This document shows, piece by piece, positions 8,951 to 17,325 of a stretch of DNA of 32,689 bases. Position numbers and translations under genes: made by a program. Each line of letters starts with the position of its first letter. The first letter of the stretch is position 1. The notes below the pieces were generated by a model. It was not told where the DNA came from and searched no databases. It saw only the letters and a program-made list of their open reading frames with translations. Source of the stretch: Draconibacterium sp. (GTDB lineage: Bacteria; Bacteroidota; Bacteroidia; Bacteroidales; Prolixibacteraceae); contig WOYV01000070.1 in the NCBI GenBank assembly GCA_011620585.1, positions 163,633 through 196,321 on the forward strand, in the 5' to 3' direction.

Positions 8951-9544
8951 ATGCTCAAACTTAACTCACTGAACGACAATGAGCTCGTTCAACGGTTTAT
9001 TGAAGGCGATCAAGAATCACTCGAAATTTTAATATTGCGACACAAAAGCAGGGTATTTTCGTATATCGTGCTGATCGTGAAAAATCAGGAACTGGCAGAA
9101 GATATCTTCCAGGAAACGTTCATAAAAGTTATCCGCTCGCTTAAAAAGGGCAGATACACCGAAAATGGAAAGTTTATATCCTGGGTGTTGCGGATTTCGC
9201 ACAACCTGATCATCGATCATTTCAGAAAGGAAAAGCTTAAGGGAACCATTTCGAATGACAGTGTCGAAGTGGATATTTTTAATTCCCAAAAGTTTTCTGA
9301 CAGAACGATAGAGGATGAAATGATCAATTCGCAGATCCTGTTCGAGGTAAAAGAACTGGTTCGGGAATTGCCGGATGACCAGCAGCAAGTGATTTATATG
9401 AGGCACTATTTGGGCCTGAGTTTTAAAGAGATCGCTGATCAAACCGATGTCAGCATAAATACAGCACTGGGAAGGATGCGTTATGCGCTGATCAACCTAA
9501 GAAAACTGATTGAAAAGAAGAATCTGACACTTACGATGATTTAA
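8951..9544 (+). CDS. ECF-type RNA polymerase sigma factor
   Basis: 197 residues. Region 2 (about residues 10-90) shows DNELVQRFIEGDQESLEILILRH, then AEDIFQETFIKVIRSL and GKFISWVLRISHNLIIDHFRK, the -10 recognition and melting helices. Region 4 (about 130-185) shows LPDDQQQVIYMRHYLGLSFKEIA followed by SINTALGRMRYALINLRK, the helix-turn-helix that reads the -35 site. The sequence is very close to a phylum-wide Bacteroidota ECF sigma factor. There is no anti-sigma gene with a membrane segment next to it; instead a 73-residue soluble protein follows after 57 bases and is probably cotranscribed. Regulon unknown. Confidence 0.93.
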   Translation: MLKLNSLNDNELVQRFIEGDQESLEILILRHKSRVFSYIVLIVKNQELAEDIFQETFIKVIRSLKKGRYTENGKFISWVLRISHNLIIDHFRKEKLKGTISNDSVEVDIFNSQKFSDRTIEDEMINSQILFEVKELVRELPDDQQQVIYMRHYLGLSFKEIADQTDVSINTALGRMRYALINLRKLIEKKNLTLTMI

Positions 9545-9601
9545 CGATTGTTAACACAATAAATCGTTGCGAAGGGCGTTTTGATATAAAATATATTCAA
9601 A

Positions 9602-9823
9602 ATGCCTATGCATGATATCTCTACTTTAATTTATTGTATCAATACATTTAGTAGCAAACAATCGGTTTCAGAAACTGACCCTGCCCGTGATTTTGATACG
9701 TTTGAATCTTCCGCAGATATGGAACCTTCAGAGGCTTCCATACAAAATATTCTAAACTTTGCCCGCTCGTACGAAGTAATTGAAACAGAAAACGCGGGAT
9801 ATGTAGAAATGATTTTAAATTAA
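9602..9823 (+). CDS. small companion protein of the ECF sigma factor
   Basis: 73 residues, acidic, without signal peptide or membrane segment. The C-terminal part, PSEASIQNILNFARSYEVIE followed by a short strand ending EMILN, resembles a motif I recall from short proteins downstream of the same sigma factor in other Bacteroidota (PS..A..NIL..A.....K...........ILN). That makes it a conserved two-gene unit. The gene lies 57 bases after the sigma factor and is followed immediately by a strong terminator, so the pair forms one transcript. A role as a modulator or anti-sigma-like partner is a guess from position; no function is known to me. Confidence 0.75.
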   Translation: MPMHDISTLIYCINTFSSKQSVSETDPARDFDTFESSADMEPSEASIQNILNFARSYEVIETENAGYVEMILN

Positions 9824-9827
9824 TACG

Positions 9828-9849
9828 AAGGCGCCGAAAGGTGCCTTTT
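9828..9849 (+). terminator. rho-independent terminator
   Basis: Stem AAGGCGCC (9828-9835), GAAA tetraloop, GGTGCCTT (9840-9847), followed by Ts. It ends the sigma factor/companion transcript five bases after the stop codon. Confidence 0.8.
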
Positions 9850-9883
9850 GTCGTCTCAAATCATTACCTAATCTTTTTACGGG

Positions 9884-11197
9884 TTACTTCGCCGGGACTG
9901 TAAGACGAATTAAAATGTACCCGAGCGTACCCGCAACCAGCGAACCCAGAAGGATTCCCATTTTTGCTGAATCGATCAAAACCTGGTTGGTGTATGCCAG
10001 GTTATTTATAAACAACGACATGGTAAAACCAAGTCCTCCAAGGAATGACACTCCAGCCAGTTGTTTAAAATTTACATTCTCAGGTAATTCGGCAATATTA
10101 AGTTTAATTGCCAGCCACGAAAAAGAAAAAATACCGATCACATTTCCAACTATCATACTAATCGCGATATTCAGTGAAAGTGCAAGGTTAGAGTCTCCTG
10201 AGAAATTAAAAATCACTCCGGCATTGGCAAGCGCAAAAACAGGCATAATCAGGTACGAAACCCAACCGTGCAAGGTGTGTTCCAAATGCTGAAGAGGGGA
10301 GGTAGTCGTTTCGGTGAGTTCCTCCAACTCGTCGATGGTATGCAATTGCTTTTTACTTAATACGGTTTTATTTTCCTGAGTATTGCAGTCTTCAAGAAAT
10401 TCATCGAGCAATTCTCTGCTGCGTTTGTAGAACAACCGTGTATCGGTTTTCCTGCTCAATGGAATGGTAAGCGCCATCAGTACCCCGGCAATGGTAGCAT
10501 GAATTCCGGATTTCAGAAACAATACCCAAACAAGTACTCCGGCAATAAAAAAAACATATTTCGAATAATAATTAAACCGGGATAAAAGAAGGAGAAGGGC
10601 AACGATGCCCAGCCCGATAAAAATATTTGTCCAGAGGAGGTTCGTGCTATAGAAAAATGCAATAACCAGAACCGCACCCAGGTCGTCGATAATGGCAAAT
10701 GCCATCAAAAATACTTTGATTCCTATTGGAACACGTTTCCCCAGCAGGGTTAAAATACCCAACGAAAAGGCAATATCAGCCGCCATAGGAATTCCCCAGC
10801 CTTCTCCACCTGCATTTCCTGCATTTAAAACACTAAAAAATACGGCAGGAATGATCATGCCACCAACAGCAGCGAACAAGGGAAGTGAAGCTTTTTTTAT
10901 GTGGCTGAGTTCGCCTGTAAGAATCTCGCGTTTGATTTCGAGACCGATCACAAAGAAAAAGATGGCCATCAAACCATCGTTGATCCATTTGTATAAGGGT
11001 TTGGAAAGTTCAAAACCGGGAACATCAATACTGATATATTTTTTCCAAAAATCAAGGAAATCAGCGCTTAACGGACTGTTGGCAAGTATGAGCGCCAAAA
11101 TAGTGGTTCCAAATAATACAATGCTGCTTGACGTTTCGAGACGGATAAACTGGTTGATTGGATCTTTGATAAATTTCATAGTGTTTGTATAATTCAA
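9884..11197 (-). CDS. nhaA: Na+/H+ antiporter NhaA
   Basis: Inner-membrane electrogenic sodium/proton antiporter that exports Na+ and regulates internal pH. 437 residues with about twelve hydrophobic segments. Diagnostic residues: FFVIGLEIKREILTGEL near 80-97, IPMAADIAFSLGIL with D141 (equivalent of E. coli D133), and FAIIDDLGAVLVIA with the paired ion-binding aspartates D171/D172. The central part carries an acidic cytoplasmic stretch (LLDEFLEDCNTQENK) longer than in E. coli. A second ATG six codons in (11179) would also be a normal NhaA start. Monocistronic, divergent from the SPFH cassette; a TAATTTTG box on the minus strand at 11231-11238 could be its -7 element. Confidence 0.96.
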   Translation of the reverse strand: MNYTNTMKFIKDPINQFIRLETSSSIVLFGTTILALILANSPLSADFLDFWKKYISIDVPGFELSKPLYKWINDGLMAIFFFVIGLEIKREILTGELSHIKKASLPLFAAVGGMIIPAVFFSVLNAGNAGGEGWGIPMAADIAFSLGILTLLGKRVPIGIKVFLMAFAIIDDLGAVLVIAFFYSTNLLWTNIFIGLGIVALLLLLSRFNYYSKYVFFIAGVLVWVLFLKSGIHATIAGVLMALTIPLSRKTDTRLFYKRSRELLDEFLEDCNTQENKTVLSKKQLHTIDELEELTETTTSPLQHLEHTLHGWVSYLIMPVFALANAGVIFNFSGDSNLALSLNIAISMIVGNVIGIFSFSWLAIKLNIAELPENVNFKQLAGVSFLGGLGFTMSLFINNLAYTNQVLIDSAKMGILLGSLVAGTLGYILIRLTVPAK

Positions 11198-11264
11198 TTA
11201 ATAACAATGAGTGACCGGATGTGTTTAGTTCAAAATTATAAATAATATTTTTTAAATAAGGGTA

Positions 11265-11295
11265 TTGACATTTACGAAATAACATTGTAATTTAG
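11265..11295 (+). promoter_or_regulatory. Bacteroidota-type promoter for SPFH cassette
   Basis: TTG at 11265-11267, 20 bases, then TAATTTAG at 11288-11295 (one base from TAnnTTTG). The predicted leader is about 35 bases. The -33 context TTGACATTT is shared with the promoter at 1702. Confidence 0.5.
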
Positions 11296-11335
11296 TGATA
11301 TCAAATTAATATTAAAACACTAATTTATTAATGTC

Positions 11336-12181
11336 ATGGAAAAGCAATATTCTGGTATGTCTGGTTACATGTTCCTTTTTGTGGAACTGGTAATTTTAAT
11401 TCTGGTTGTTTTTGGTTTCTTTAGGGGAATGATAATTGTATCTGCCGTTTTAATTCCCGTATTTCTTTTAATCGCCATCGGTTTTACCGTAGTCGATCCT
11501 AATCAAAGTTGTGTGATGGTGTTGTTTGGAGCCTACAAAGGCACCCTCAAGAAAAACGGTTTCTATTGGGTGAACCCATTCTTCGTTCGTAAAAAGATTT
11601 CGTTGCGGGCCCGAAATTTCGACAGCGAAACCATTAAGGTGAACGATAAACTGGGGAATCCGATTATGATTGGATTAGTTCTGGTTTGGCGGGTTAGCGA
11701 AACTTATAAAGCTGCCTTTGGAGTGGATGAATACGAACATTTTGTAGTCGTCCAAAGTGAAGCAGCTTTGCGTAAACTGGCTGGTTTGTACCCGTATGAT
11801 AATATTGAAGACGAATCGGCAAAGGTTACACTTCGCGATGGCACCGAAGAAGTGAATGACGAATTGGAACGCGAAATTGTTGAGCGTCTCGATATCGCTG
11901 GAATTGAAGTTATCGAAGCACGGATTAATCACATCGCCTACGCGCAGGAAATTGCACAGGCTATGTTGAAGCGCCAGCAAGCTACTGCCATTGTAGCCGC
12001 CCGTTATAAAATTGTAGAAGGCGCCGTAAGCATGGTTGAAATGGCACTTGCCGAGCTGAGTCAGAAAAAGATTGTCGACCTGGATGAAGAGAAAAAGGCT
12101 TCAATGGTTAGTAACTTAATGGTTGTTTTGTGTGGAGATAAAGAAGCAACACCCATTGTAAACACAGGAACTTTATACTAA
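11336..12181 (+). CDS. SPFH/Band 7 domain membrane protein
   Basis: 281 residues. Two hydrophobic segments at about 11-30 and 33-52, then an SPFH (stomatin/prohibitin/flotillin/HflK) domain from about 52 to 235: FTVVDPNQSCVMVLFGAYKG, then the NGFYWVNPF motif, FDSETIKVNDKLGNPI, a helical region with RDGTEEVNDELEREI, and EVIEARINHIAYAQEIAQAM typical of the family's second half. Such proteins oligomerise on the inner membrane, forming microdomains and often binding proteases. It starts a tight rightward cassette: a membrane protein after 7 bases, an RHH protein and a small membrane peptide. This neighbourhood suggests membrane organisation or stress sensing, but the job is not established. An ATG at codon 8 is an alternative start. 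Confidence 0.92.
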   Translation: MEKQYSGMSGYMFLFVELVILILVVFGFFRGMIIVSAVLIPVFLLIAIGFTVVDPNQSCVMVLFGAYKGTLKKNGFYWVNPFFVRKKISLRARNFDSETIKVNDKLGNPIMIGLVLVWRVSETYKAAFGVDEYEHFVVVQSEAALRKLAGLYPYDNIEDESAKVTLRDGTEEVNDELEREIVERLDIAGIEVIEARINHIAYAQEIAQAMLKRQQATAIVAARYKIVEGAVSMVEMALAELSQKKIVDLDEEKKASMVSNLMVVLCGDKEATPIVNTGTLY

Positions 12182-12188
12182 GCACATC

Positions 12189-12722
12189 ATGGAAAAGGTT
12201 CTTTTTTCAGAAGAACAACGTTATACTCAGTGGTGGCTTTATCTTATTATGCTTGCTTCTTTGTTATCGGTCTTGATTCTGTTTTCTGTAGGTATTTATC
12301 AGCAAGTAGTTTTGGATAAGCCATTTGGCGATCAGCCAATGTCGACTGAAGGACTAACAGTTACCGGGGTATTTTCGGTAATAATCATAGCGCTCATTTT
12401 TCTGGTGGTCTTTAAATCAAAATTAAAAACCAAGGTAACCAATAAAGCACTCTGGTTGTCGTTTCCGCCCTTAATGCGAAAATGGAAACAGATTGTGCCC
12501 GAACAGATCGAAAGATATGAGATAAGAACCTACCATGCAAAACGAGAATATCGTGGTTATGGACTGCGCAGGGGGAGAAGAAGATATGGTGCGGCTTACA
12601 CTATTTCGGGAAACATTGGTGTGCAATTGCATTTTAAGAACGGAAAAAAATTATTAATCGGCACTCAGAAAAAGCAGACATTTGAATATGCTATGAGAAA
12701 ACTAATGGAAGGAGAAGAGTGA
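12189..12722 (+). CDS. two-pass membrane protein with C-terminal basic domain
   Basis: 177 residues, no firm family name. The N-terminus EEQRYTQWWLYLIMLASLL begins the first membrane segment (about 16-38); the second lies at about 58-76. The remaining 100 residues are probably cytoplasmic, with an unusual Tyr/Arg/Gly-rich stretch (REYRGYGLRRGRRRYGAAY, about 115-135) and a strand pattern ending NGKKLLIGTQKKQTFEYAMRKL. The ...YE(I/V)RTY....REY.GYG pattern resembles PH-like domains of small bacterial membrane proteins in the DUF6141 style; that match is from memory. It lies 7 bases after the SPFH gene and one base before the RHH gene, so it is translated with them. Confidence 0.82.
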   Translation: MEKVLFSEEQRYTQWWLYLIMLASLLSVLILFSVGIYQQVVLDKPFGDQPMSTEGLTVTGVFSVIIIALIFLVVFKSKLKTKVTNKALWLSFPPLMRKWKQIVPEQIERYEIRTYHAKREYRGYGLRRGRRRYGAAYTISGNIGVQLHFKNGKKLLIGTQKKQTFEYAMRKLMEGEE

Positions 12723-12723
12723 A

Positions 12724-12891
12724 ATGTCGAAGAAGAAAACATTTGTTTTAAGGATCAACCCTGAAATGATGGAGGCAGTGGAGAAATGGGCAGCCGATGA
12801 TTTCAGGAGCATCAATGGCCAACTTGAATGGATTATACACAAAGCATTGGTGGATGCAAAACGATCGAAGAAAGATACTGAGAATGGGTAG
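12724..12891 (+). CDS. Arc-like ribbon-helix-helix DNA-binding protein
   Basis: 55 residues from an ATG one base after the stop of the membrane protein. The sequence has the ribbon-helix-helix form: a short strand KKTFVLRIN, helix EMMEAVEKWAADDFRS, a turn with INGQ, and helix LEWIIHKALVDAKR. In Arc/MetJ-type proteins the strand pairs in a dimer and enters the major groove. It may regulate the cassette itself or another target. Its last eight bases overlap the next gene (ATGGGTAG). A small basic tail RSKKDTENG follows the fold. Arc-like proteins beside SPFH genes are a neighbourhood I recall from other bacteria, but I cannot verify it here. Confidence 0.8.
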   Translation: MSKKKTFVLRINPEMMEAVEKWAADDFRSINGQLEWIIHKALVDAKRSKKDTENG

Positions 12892-13018
12892 ATATGAAAA
12901 ATACAGAAAGCAGAAACCACCCCCAAAAAGGGTAATAAAGTCGGTTCAGAATGTAATTATTGCAATTCTTCTGGTTATGGCAGTTATTGGTTTTATCATT
13001 CAACTCGTAATGAATTAG
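12884..13018 (+). CDS. small single-pass membrane protein (44 aa)
   Basis: Reads from an ATG at 12884 that overlaps the RHH stop by eight bases, an arrangement of translational coupling. The first 20 residues are strongly basic (GRYEKYRKQKPPPKRVIK) and are followed by one hydrophobic helix of about 20 residues (NVIIAILLVMAVIGFIIQLV). A positive-inside, single-pass inner-membrane peptide is expected. An earlier in-frame ATG at 12797 would lie deep inside the RHH gene and is rejected. Family unknown; it is probably the fourth member of the SPFH cassette. Confidence 0.62.
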   Translation: MGRYEKYRKQKPPPKRVIKSVQNVIIAILLVMAVIGFIIQLVMN

Positions 13019-13127
13019 TAAAAGCAGTACTTATTTAACGCTGTGGATACACCGAATTTTACCGCAGTGGAAGATCCCGGCGGTGCCGGCAATGTTCTGG
13101 ACTTCCTGACTAACTAAAAGCCCTTTT

Positions 13128-13481
13128 CTAATATTCGCAAGCAGCCGCCTGTCTGGCCTGGATCATCAGCTCGCTGGTAACTGCCTGTAAACGAGCGCGT
13201 AGATTTTCTATATCTGCATTCGATAAATCTTTATTTAAATCAAAATAGGCCGATGGTGCAGGACAAGCTACATTAAGAAGTGCGTCAACAGAGTTATAGT
13301 TATTGTTTTCATATACCCAATAACAATCCTGATCAGTACAACATGCAGTTGCCTGGATGGTTGAATTATCAACCGGACAGATTTCTGAAGAATTTTCACA
13401 AAATTCGTCAGATTCAGTTTCGGAGCAGCCCGATAGAAGAAGGATGGCTAGACTTATCGCAAAAAATAGTTTGATTTTCAT
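13128..13481 (-). CDS. cysteine-rich lipoprotein
   Basis: 117 residues. The signal peptide MKIKLFFAISLAILLLSGC has a clear lipobox (LSGC), lipidated on Cys19. The mature part holds seven further cysteines, four of them in a short span (EICPVDNS...ATACCTDQDCYW), then VACPAPS and a final AACEY, followed by a helical region (DIENLRARLQAVTSELM). No family recognised. It is the last gene of a leftward operon, 13 bases after the DsbA-like lipoprotein. The combination suggests a surface or periplasmic protein with disulfides handled by that neighbour; this is inference from position and cysteine content. Confidence 0.75.
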   Translation of the reverse strand: MKIKLFFAISLAILLLSGCSETESDEFCENSSEICPVDNSTIQATACCTDQDCYWVYENNNYNSVDALLNVACPAPSAYFDLNKDLSNADIENLRARLQAVTSELMIQARQAAACEY

Positions 13482-13494
13482 TGTTGTATGTGTT

Positions 13495-14118
13495 TTATAA
13501 TTCGAATTCTTTGTTTAGCAATTTTACAAAATTATCGTAAGATAGAAAACCACTGTAACCTTTGTTGTTTATTATAAACGTTGGTGTTCCGCTTAAATTA
13601 TTTGCTCTGAATTCTTTTACATTCGAACTCAAATATCCGAATTCCGGATCGCTGAGAATACATTCGGCAATTTCGGAATTATTATTCATAATATCGTCGA
13701 CCAATACAGCAAAATCTTCAGAGAAAACCACGTCAGGGTTAACAAGTAGTAATTCGTGATATTTTTCGTAAGTCCCAAACCTGCTGATACAGCTGGCCGC
13801 CTGCAGGGCTCGCAGCACCTGTGGGTTATCCTGAAAATCGACCCATTTAACTATCAGTTTAACTTTTCCGTTGTCGAGATAATTAGTTTTCAAATCGGGA
13901 AAAGTACGTGAAAAAAAGTAGCGGCAGTAATTGCAGTGGTAGCTGGCATACATAAAAACCGATGCAGGCGCTGCTTCATCACCAAAAACAACATCGCCGG
14001 GTTGCTGCGTAATCACATTCTTTATTGTCATTGCTTTCTGATCTGTTTTTTTGTTATTGCAGGCCACCAAAACGATGAGGAATAACAAGGCAAACACTTT
14101 TATTTTTAGGCGCATCAT
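13495..14118 (-). CDS. DsbA-like thiol-disulfide lipoprotein
   Basis: About 207 residues from the ATG at 14118 (MMRLKIKVFALL), which sits two bases after the stop of the AsmA-like gene; a longer reading would overlap it. The signal peptide ends in a lipobox (LVAC, followed by NNKK), so the protein is a lipoprotein. The thioredoxin-fold region carries the active site YHCNYCRYFF (CxxC = CNYC), an inserted helical part (LRALQAASCISRFGTYEKYHELL) and the cis-proline loop SGTPTFIINNKG before the last strand, which is the DSBA/Thioredoxin_4 pattern. It should act as a periplasmic oxidoreductase or isomerase. Substrates unknown; the downstream cysteine-rich lipoprotein is a candidate. Confidence 0.88.
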   Translation of the reverse strand: MMRLKIKVFALLFLIVLVACNNKKTDQKAMTIKNVITQQPGDVVFGDEAAPASVFMYASYHCNYCRYFFSRTFPDLKTNYLDNGKVKLIVKWVDFQDNPQVLRALQAASCISRFGTYEKYHELLLVNPDVVFSEDFAVLVDDIMNNNSEIAECILSDPEFGYLSSNVKEFRANNLSGTPTFIINNKGYSGFLSYDNFVKLLNKEFEL

Positions 14119-14119
14119 A

Positions 14120-17107
14120 TCATTCTTCAGTTTTGTAGTTAACCAGCGCAGGGTGAAAGCGCATATCAAGCATCTGTTTTTGCAGGTTTACCCGGGCAAC
14201 CATATTCAACCTGTCTTTCTTGTTGTCGAATCCCGCTTTTTCTTTTCCGTTCTCCAGTTTCGATACAACATAAATCGATGTCCTTCCCTTGGTAAGGTCT
14301 TTTTCATCATCTTCAGTAAAGCCTCCTTCCTGGGCTTGTTTTCGGAGGTTCGCTTTTGACTTGCTCGAAAGTACTTCCCCTAAAAATAAACGAATGTGGT
14401 AAGCGTAGTCTTCACCAAAACTGTACATTCCCAGAAACATCGCATCAAAAGAGCTGGTTCTGATTTCGGTGCGCGGGATGTATAAATTGTTGCGAAAAAG
14501 GAAAAGGCTACTACTTAAAGTGCTGAAATACAGGCTATCCAGATTTTTGATGCCAACGCCAGAGATTTGTTCCACTTCCATAACCGGCTTAACATTAAAC
14601 AAAGCGCCGTTTTCAAGGGTTAGCTCTCCTTTCAGCGACAACTCGTTATAATCAGGTTCAAAATCTTTCATAACAATTTTCCCATCCATAACGGAAGTCA
14701 AAGTTCCCCTGATATTGTTTTTTTGAATGTCCTCGTAATCCAGATAATTTCCAAATGCATCAACCAGTTTTACAACATCCATGTTTTTAACATCGGTTTT
14801 AAACCAAACTATCATTTCGTTGTTGGCCTGCATTTCTATTTTTGCCGAGGAAAGTGCACTGCCATTGAATGCATTGGCGCTCATGCTGTCGATTACGTAA
14901 TGACCTTCTTTTACAAGGAATTTAGTTTTTATATTTTCGAAATTTGCTTTTTCGTATTGCAAATGGCCGGCGCGGAAATTCCCCTTAATTTTATAGGTGT
15001 ACCGGGCTGTATCTTTATCGTTGTCAGCAGAAGTTTCGGATGGGTTTTCATCCATAAAAATTGCCAGATTTTCGTAGTCAATCGTATCGACATAGAAATC
15101 GCCAACCACTGTAATTTCAACGGGTTTATTCTGAAACGCTCCTTGATATACACGACTTGCCAGCAATTTATTCATTTCAATATTCATGTTCCGGTAATTC
15201 ACCTGTAAACGATCGATACGGAATGAATCGTTTTTATAATCCAGATGGCCTGAAAGACCGTTGAAGTTCATTATCGGATCAGCAGAAGTCACCTGGATAT
15301 TCTGCATGTTTAAATCGAATACACTTTTTTCCATCAACACATCAATAATCTGATCAGAAATTGAATCGAGGTTTATGGAAGCTTCTGAGTGAAACCCAGA
15401 ATGGACCGAACCGGAAACAGAGGAAAACATTGAATCGGGCAAAAAACGCTGAAGTTGAGCCAGGTTGGCATCGATGCTGCCGCTGATCGCATATTCCGGA
15501 TGACTGAGGTTTTTTATTCTTCCATCGATGATGAGCGTGTTGCTGTCCATTTTAGCATAGAATCTGCTTACTTCACATTCCAAAGAATCAATTTTTAAGG
15601 GATCGCCTATAATAGCCGCGTCCAGTTCGAAACGGTCGAGTATGGCATATTCGGTATTCAATTTTCCATTTAACCCGCTAATGGCAACAGTTCCCGGATG
15701 GTATTCGATGCTTCCGTTCAGATTTTTTACCTCAAGCGTTGAATCTTTCCGGGCGTCGATATTTATCAGTTGGAGCTTTAATTCTGTGTCGTTCAGAATG
15801 GTATGAATGTATTCGTTGGATATCGAATCGGGCAAAACGCCTCTTGTCGAAAACTCGGCCACAACCTGTCCGGTAGGCTTTTGCACCAGCGAGTCGGGAA
15901 TAAATGAAGCAAATTCACTGATTTTCAGATCAACTTTTGATTCAATATTAAATTTGGGTTTTAGCAGGTTGTTTACAGTTCCCCTGAATGAAAAATGGCT
16001 GCTATCGGTTTCGAAACTTAGCTGTCCGATTTTTAGCTGGGTTCCAGCCAAAGTATTTTCTTTATCGTCATCAGCTTCCCCTTCAAACGAAATCGTCTTA
16101 ATTGCAGGGTAATCCCGATACTGAACGTTCCCGTTTGTAAATTTGAAGGCCACATCAAACACCGGAAGTTCTTTTCCTAAGAGTTTTCCCTGAACGCTGG
16201 CATCAGCCACCAACATTCCTTTTAGCGAAGAAATGCCATAACCTGAAAGCAATTTCCCGGGCAGGTATTTCTGAAGCGTGCCAATATCGAGCTTTTCGGC
16301 CTGAATGATCAGCTTAGCCCAGATTGAATCCTGTAACACTAGTTTTCCGCTACCGGCAAGTTTTGCATCATTATCCAACACGAGGTTGGTGCGATCGATA
16401 AAGAGCGTGTCGTTGTGATAGTCGCCTTTAAAATCAATATCCAGTTGTTGCATCAGGTGTGCATTTGTACCGGGATACAAACAATCTGACAAAACGGCAG
16501 ACAGCTCGCCATTTCCTTGATATTCAGTGTCGTTTATCCGTCCCGTTAAATCCATATTTTTGATATTGACCCTGGCCCGGGCATTTTGCTTCTGATCGTT
16601 ATATTCACAAACTAAATCTTCTACTCTCAGTTCTTTCAGGTTAAGATGTATTGCAGAAGTGGATGAACCGGATTGTGATTGCACTGTTGTATCTTTTAGA
16701 AAATCGAGGTTACTAATGCCGGTTGAATCGACTTTATAATATGCAACAGCCTGGTTCACTTCCACTTTTCGCACATCGAAAAAGCCATCTATCAATGGTT
16801 TTACTTGCACTGAAAGAAAAAGTTTGTCGGCATGAAAGAGAGTATCGTTACCTGAAGTCTCTGAAGTTGGTGGTGTTAACACTGTTAGCTGGTTACATTG
16901 GATCCGGGCCAAAGGAAAACTCCGAATCAGTGAGAATTCAACATCGTTTAGCTCAATCCCGATGTTGGTAGCCTTGCCTGCCTGCTCGATGGCGAGTTTA
17001 GCAATTTTGTTTTCGGATACTGCGGCAACGATTGTCAACAACACGATCAAAAAAATCAAAGAAAGAAAGATGTACAGTAATATTTTTCCTACACGCCTCA
17101 TTTGCAA
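14120..17107 (-). CDS. AsmA-like family protein
   Basis: 995 residues. A single N-terminal membrane helix (about 8-30, ILLYIFLSLIFLIVLLTIV) anchors a large periplasmic part. Early residues show the AsmA layout: NIGIELNDVEFSLIRSFPLARI and then strands describing LTVLTPP and ADKLFLSVQVKPLIDGFFDVRKVEV. The middle repeats strand-rich segments with FLPDS (three times) as expected for a long beta-groove of the AsmA/TamB superfamily. The last 200 residues (LKGELTLENGALFNVKP, ISGVGIKNLDSLYFSTL, LFLGEVLSSKSK) match the AsmA-like C-terminal domain common in Bacteroidota. Such proteins are thought to move lipids between the membranes or aid outer-membrane assembly. It heads an operon with a DsbA-like and a Cys-rich lipoprotein. 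Confidence 0.88.
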   Translation of the reverse strand: MQMRRVGKILLYIFLSLIFLIVLLTIVAAVSENKIAKLAIEQAGKATNIGIELNDVEFSLIRSFPLARIQCNQLTVLTPPTSETSGNDTLFHADKLFLSVQVKPLIDGFFDVRKVEVNQAVAYYKVDSTGISNLDFLKDTTVQSQSGSSTSAIHLNLKELRVEDLVCEYNDQKQNARARVNIKNMDLTGRINDTEYQGNGELSAVLSDCLYPGTNAHLMQQLDIDFKGDYHNDTLFIDRTNLVLDNDAKLAGSGKLVLQDSIWAKLIIQAEKLDIGTLQKYLPGKLLSGYGISSLKGMLVADASVQGKLLGKELPVFDVAFKFTNGNVQYRDYPAIKTISFEGEADDDKENTLAGTQLKIGQLSFETDSSHFSFRGTVNNLLKPKFNIESKVDLKISEFASFIPDSLVQKPTGQVVAEFSTRGVLPDSISNEYIHTILNDTELKLQLINIDARKDSTLEVKNLNGSIEYHPGTVAISGLNGKLNTEYAILDRFELDAAIIGDPLKIDSLECEVSRFYAKMDSNTLIIDGRIKNLSHPEYAISGSIDANLAQLQRFLPDSMFSSVSGSVHSGFHSEASINLDSISDQIIDVLMEKSVFDLNMQNIQVTSADPIMNFNGLSGHLDYKNDSFRIDRLQVNYRNMNIEMNKLLASRVYQGAFQNKPVEITVVGDFYVDTIDYENLAIFMDENPSETSADNDKDTARYTYKIKGNFRAGHLQYEKANFENIKTKFLVKEGHYVIDSMSANAFNGSALSSAKIEMQANNEMIVWFKTDVKNMDVVKLVDAFGNYLDYEDIQKNNIRGTLTSVMDGKIVMKDFEPDYNELSLKGELTLENGALFNVKPVMEVEQISGVGIKNLDSLYFSTLSSSLFLFRNNLYIPRTEIRTSSFDAMFLGMYSFGEDYAYHIRLFLGEVLSSKSKANLRKQAQEGGFTEDDEKDLTKGRTSIYVVSKLENGKEKAGFDNKKDRLNMVARVNLQKQMLDMRFHPALVNYKTEE

Positions 17108-17325
17108 ATAGTGTTAGTTGTGGATTCATCAGAAAGATAAATACAAAATATCAATCATACAACCAAAGAAAATGGCAATCTTTAACTAATCCAGTAAACT
17201 AACGATGGAAGGAGGAAGGATATTTTTGAAGATCACATATTTACAAATGCTGCTGTGGCCTTTTAACTTTACTTTAAATCATTTACTCTAAAGTGTTTAA
17301 CTGAGTTATTACTGGTAAAATCCCT

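Noticed and set aside
13022-13117. Stop-free 31-codon stretch after the SPFH cassette (contains VDTPNFTAVEDPGGAG)
   Set aside because: No ATG, only an internal GTG, and no recognisable family; it might be a gene remnant but is too short to call.
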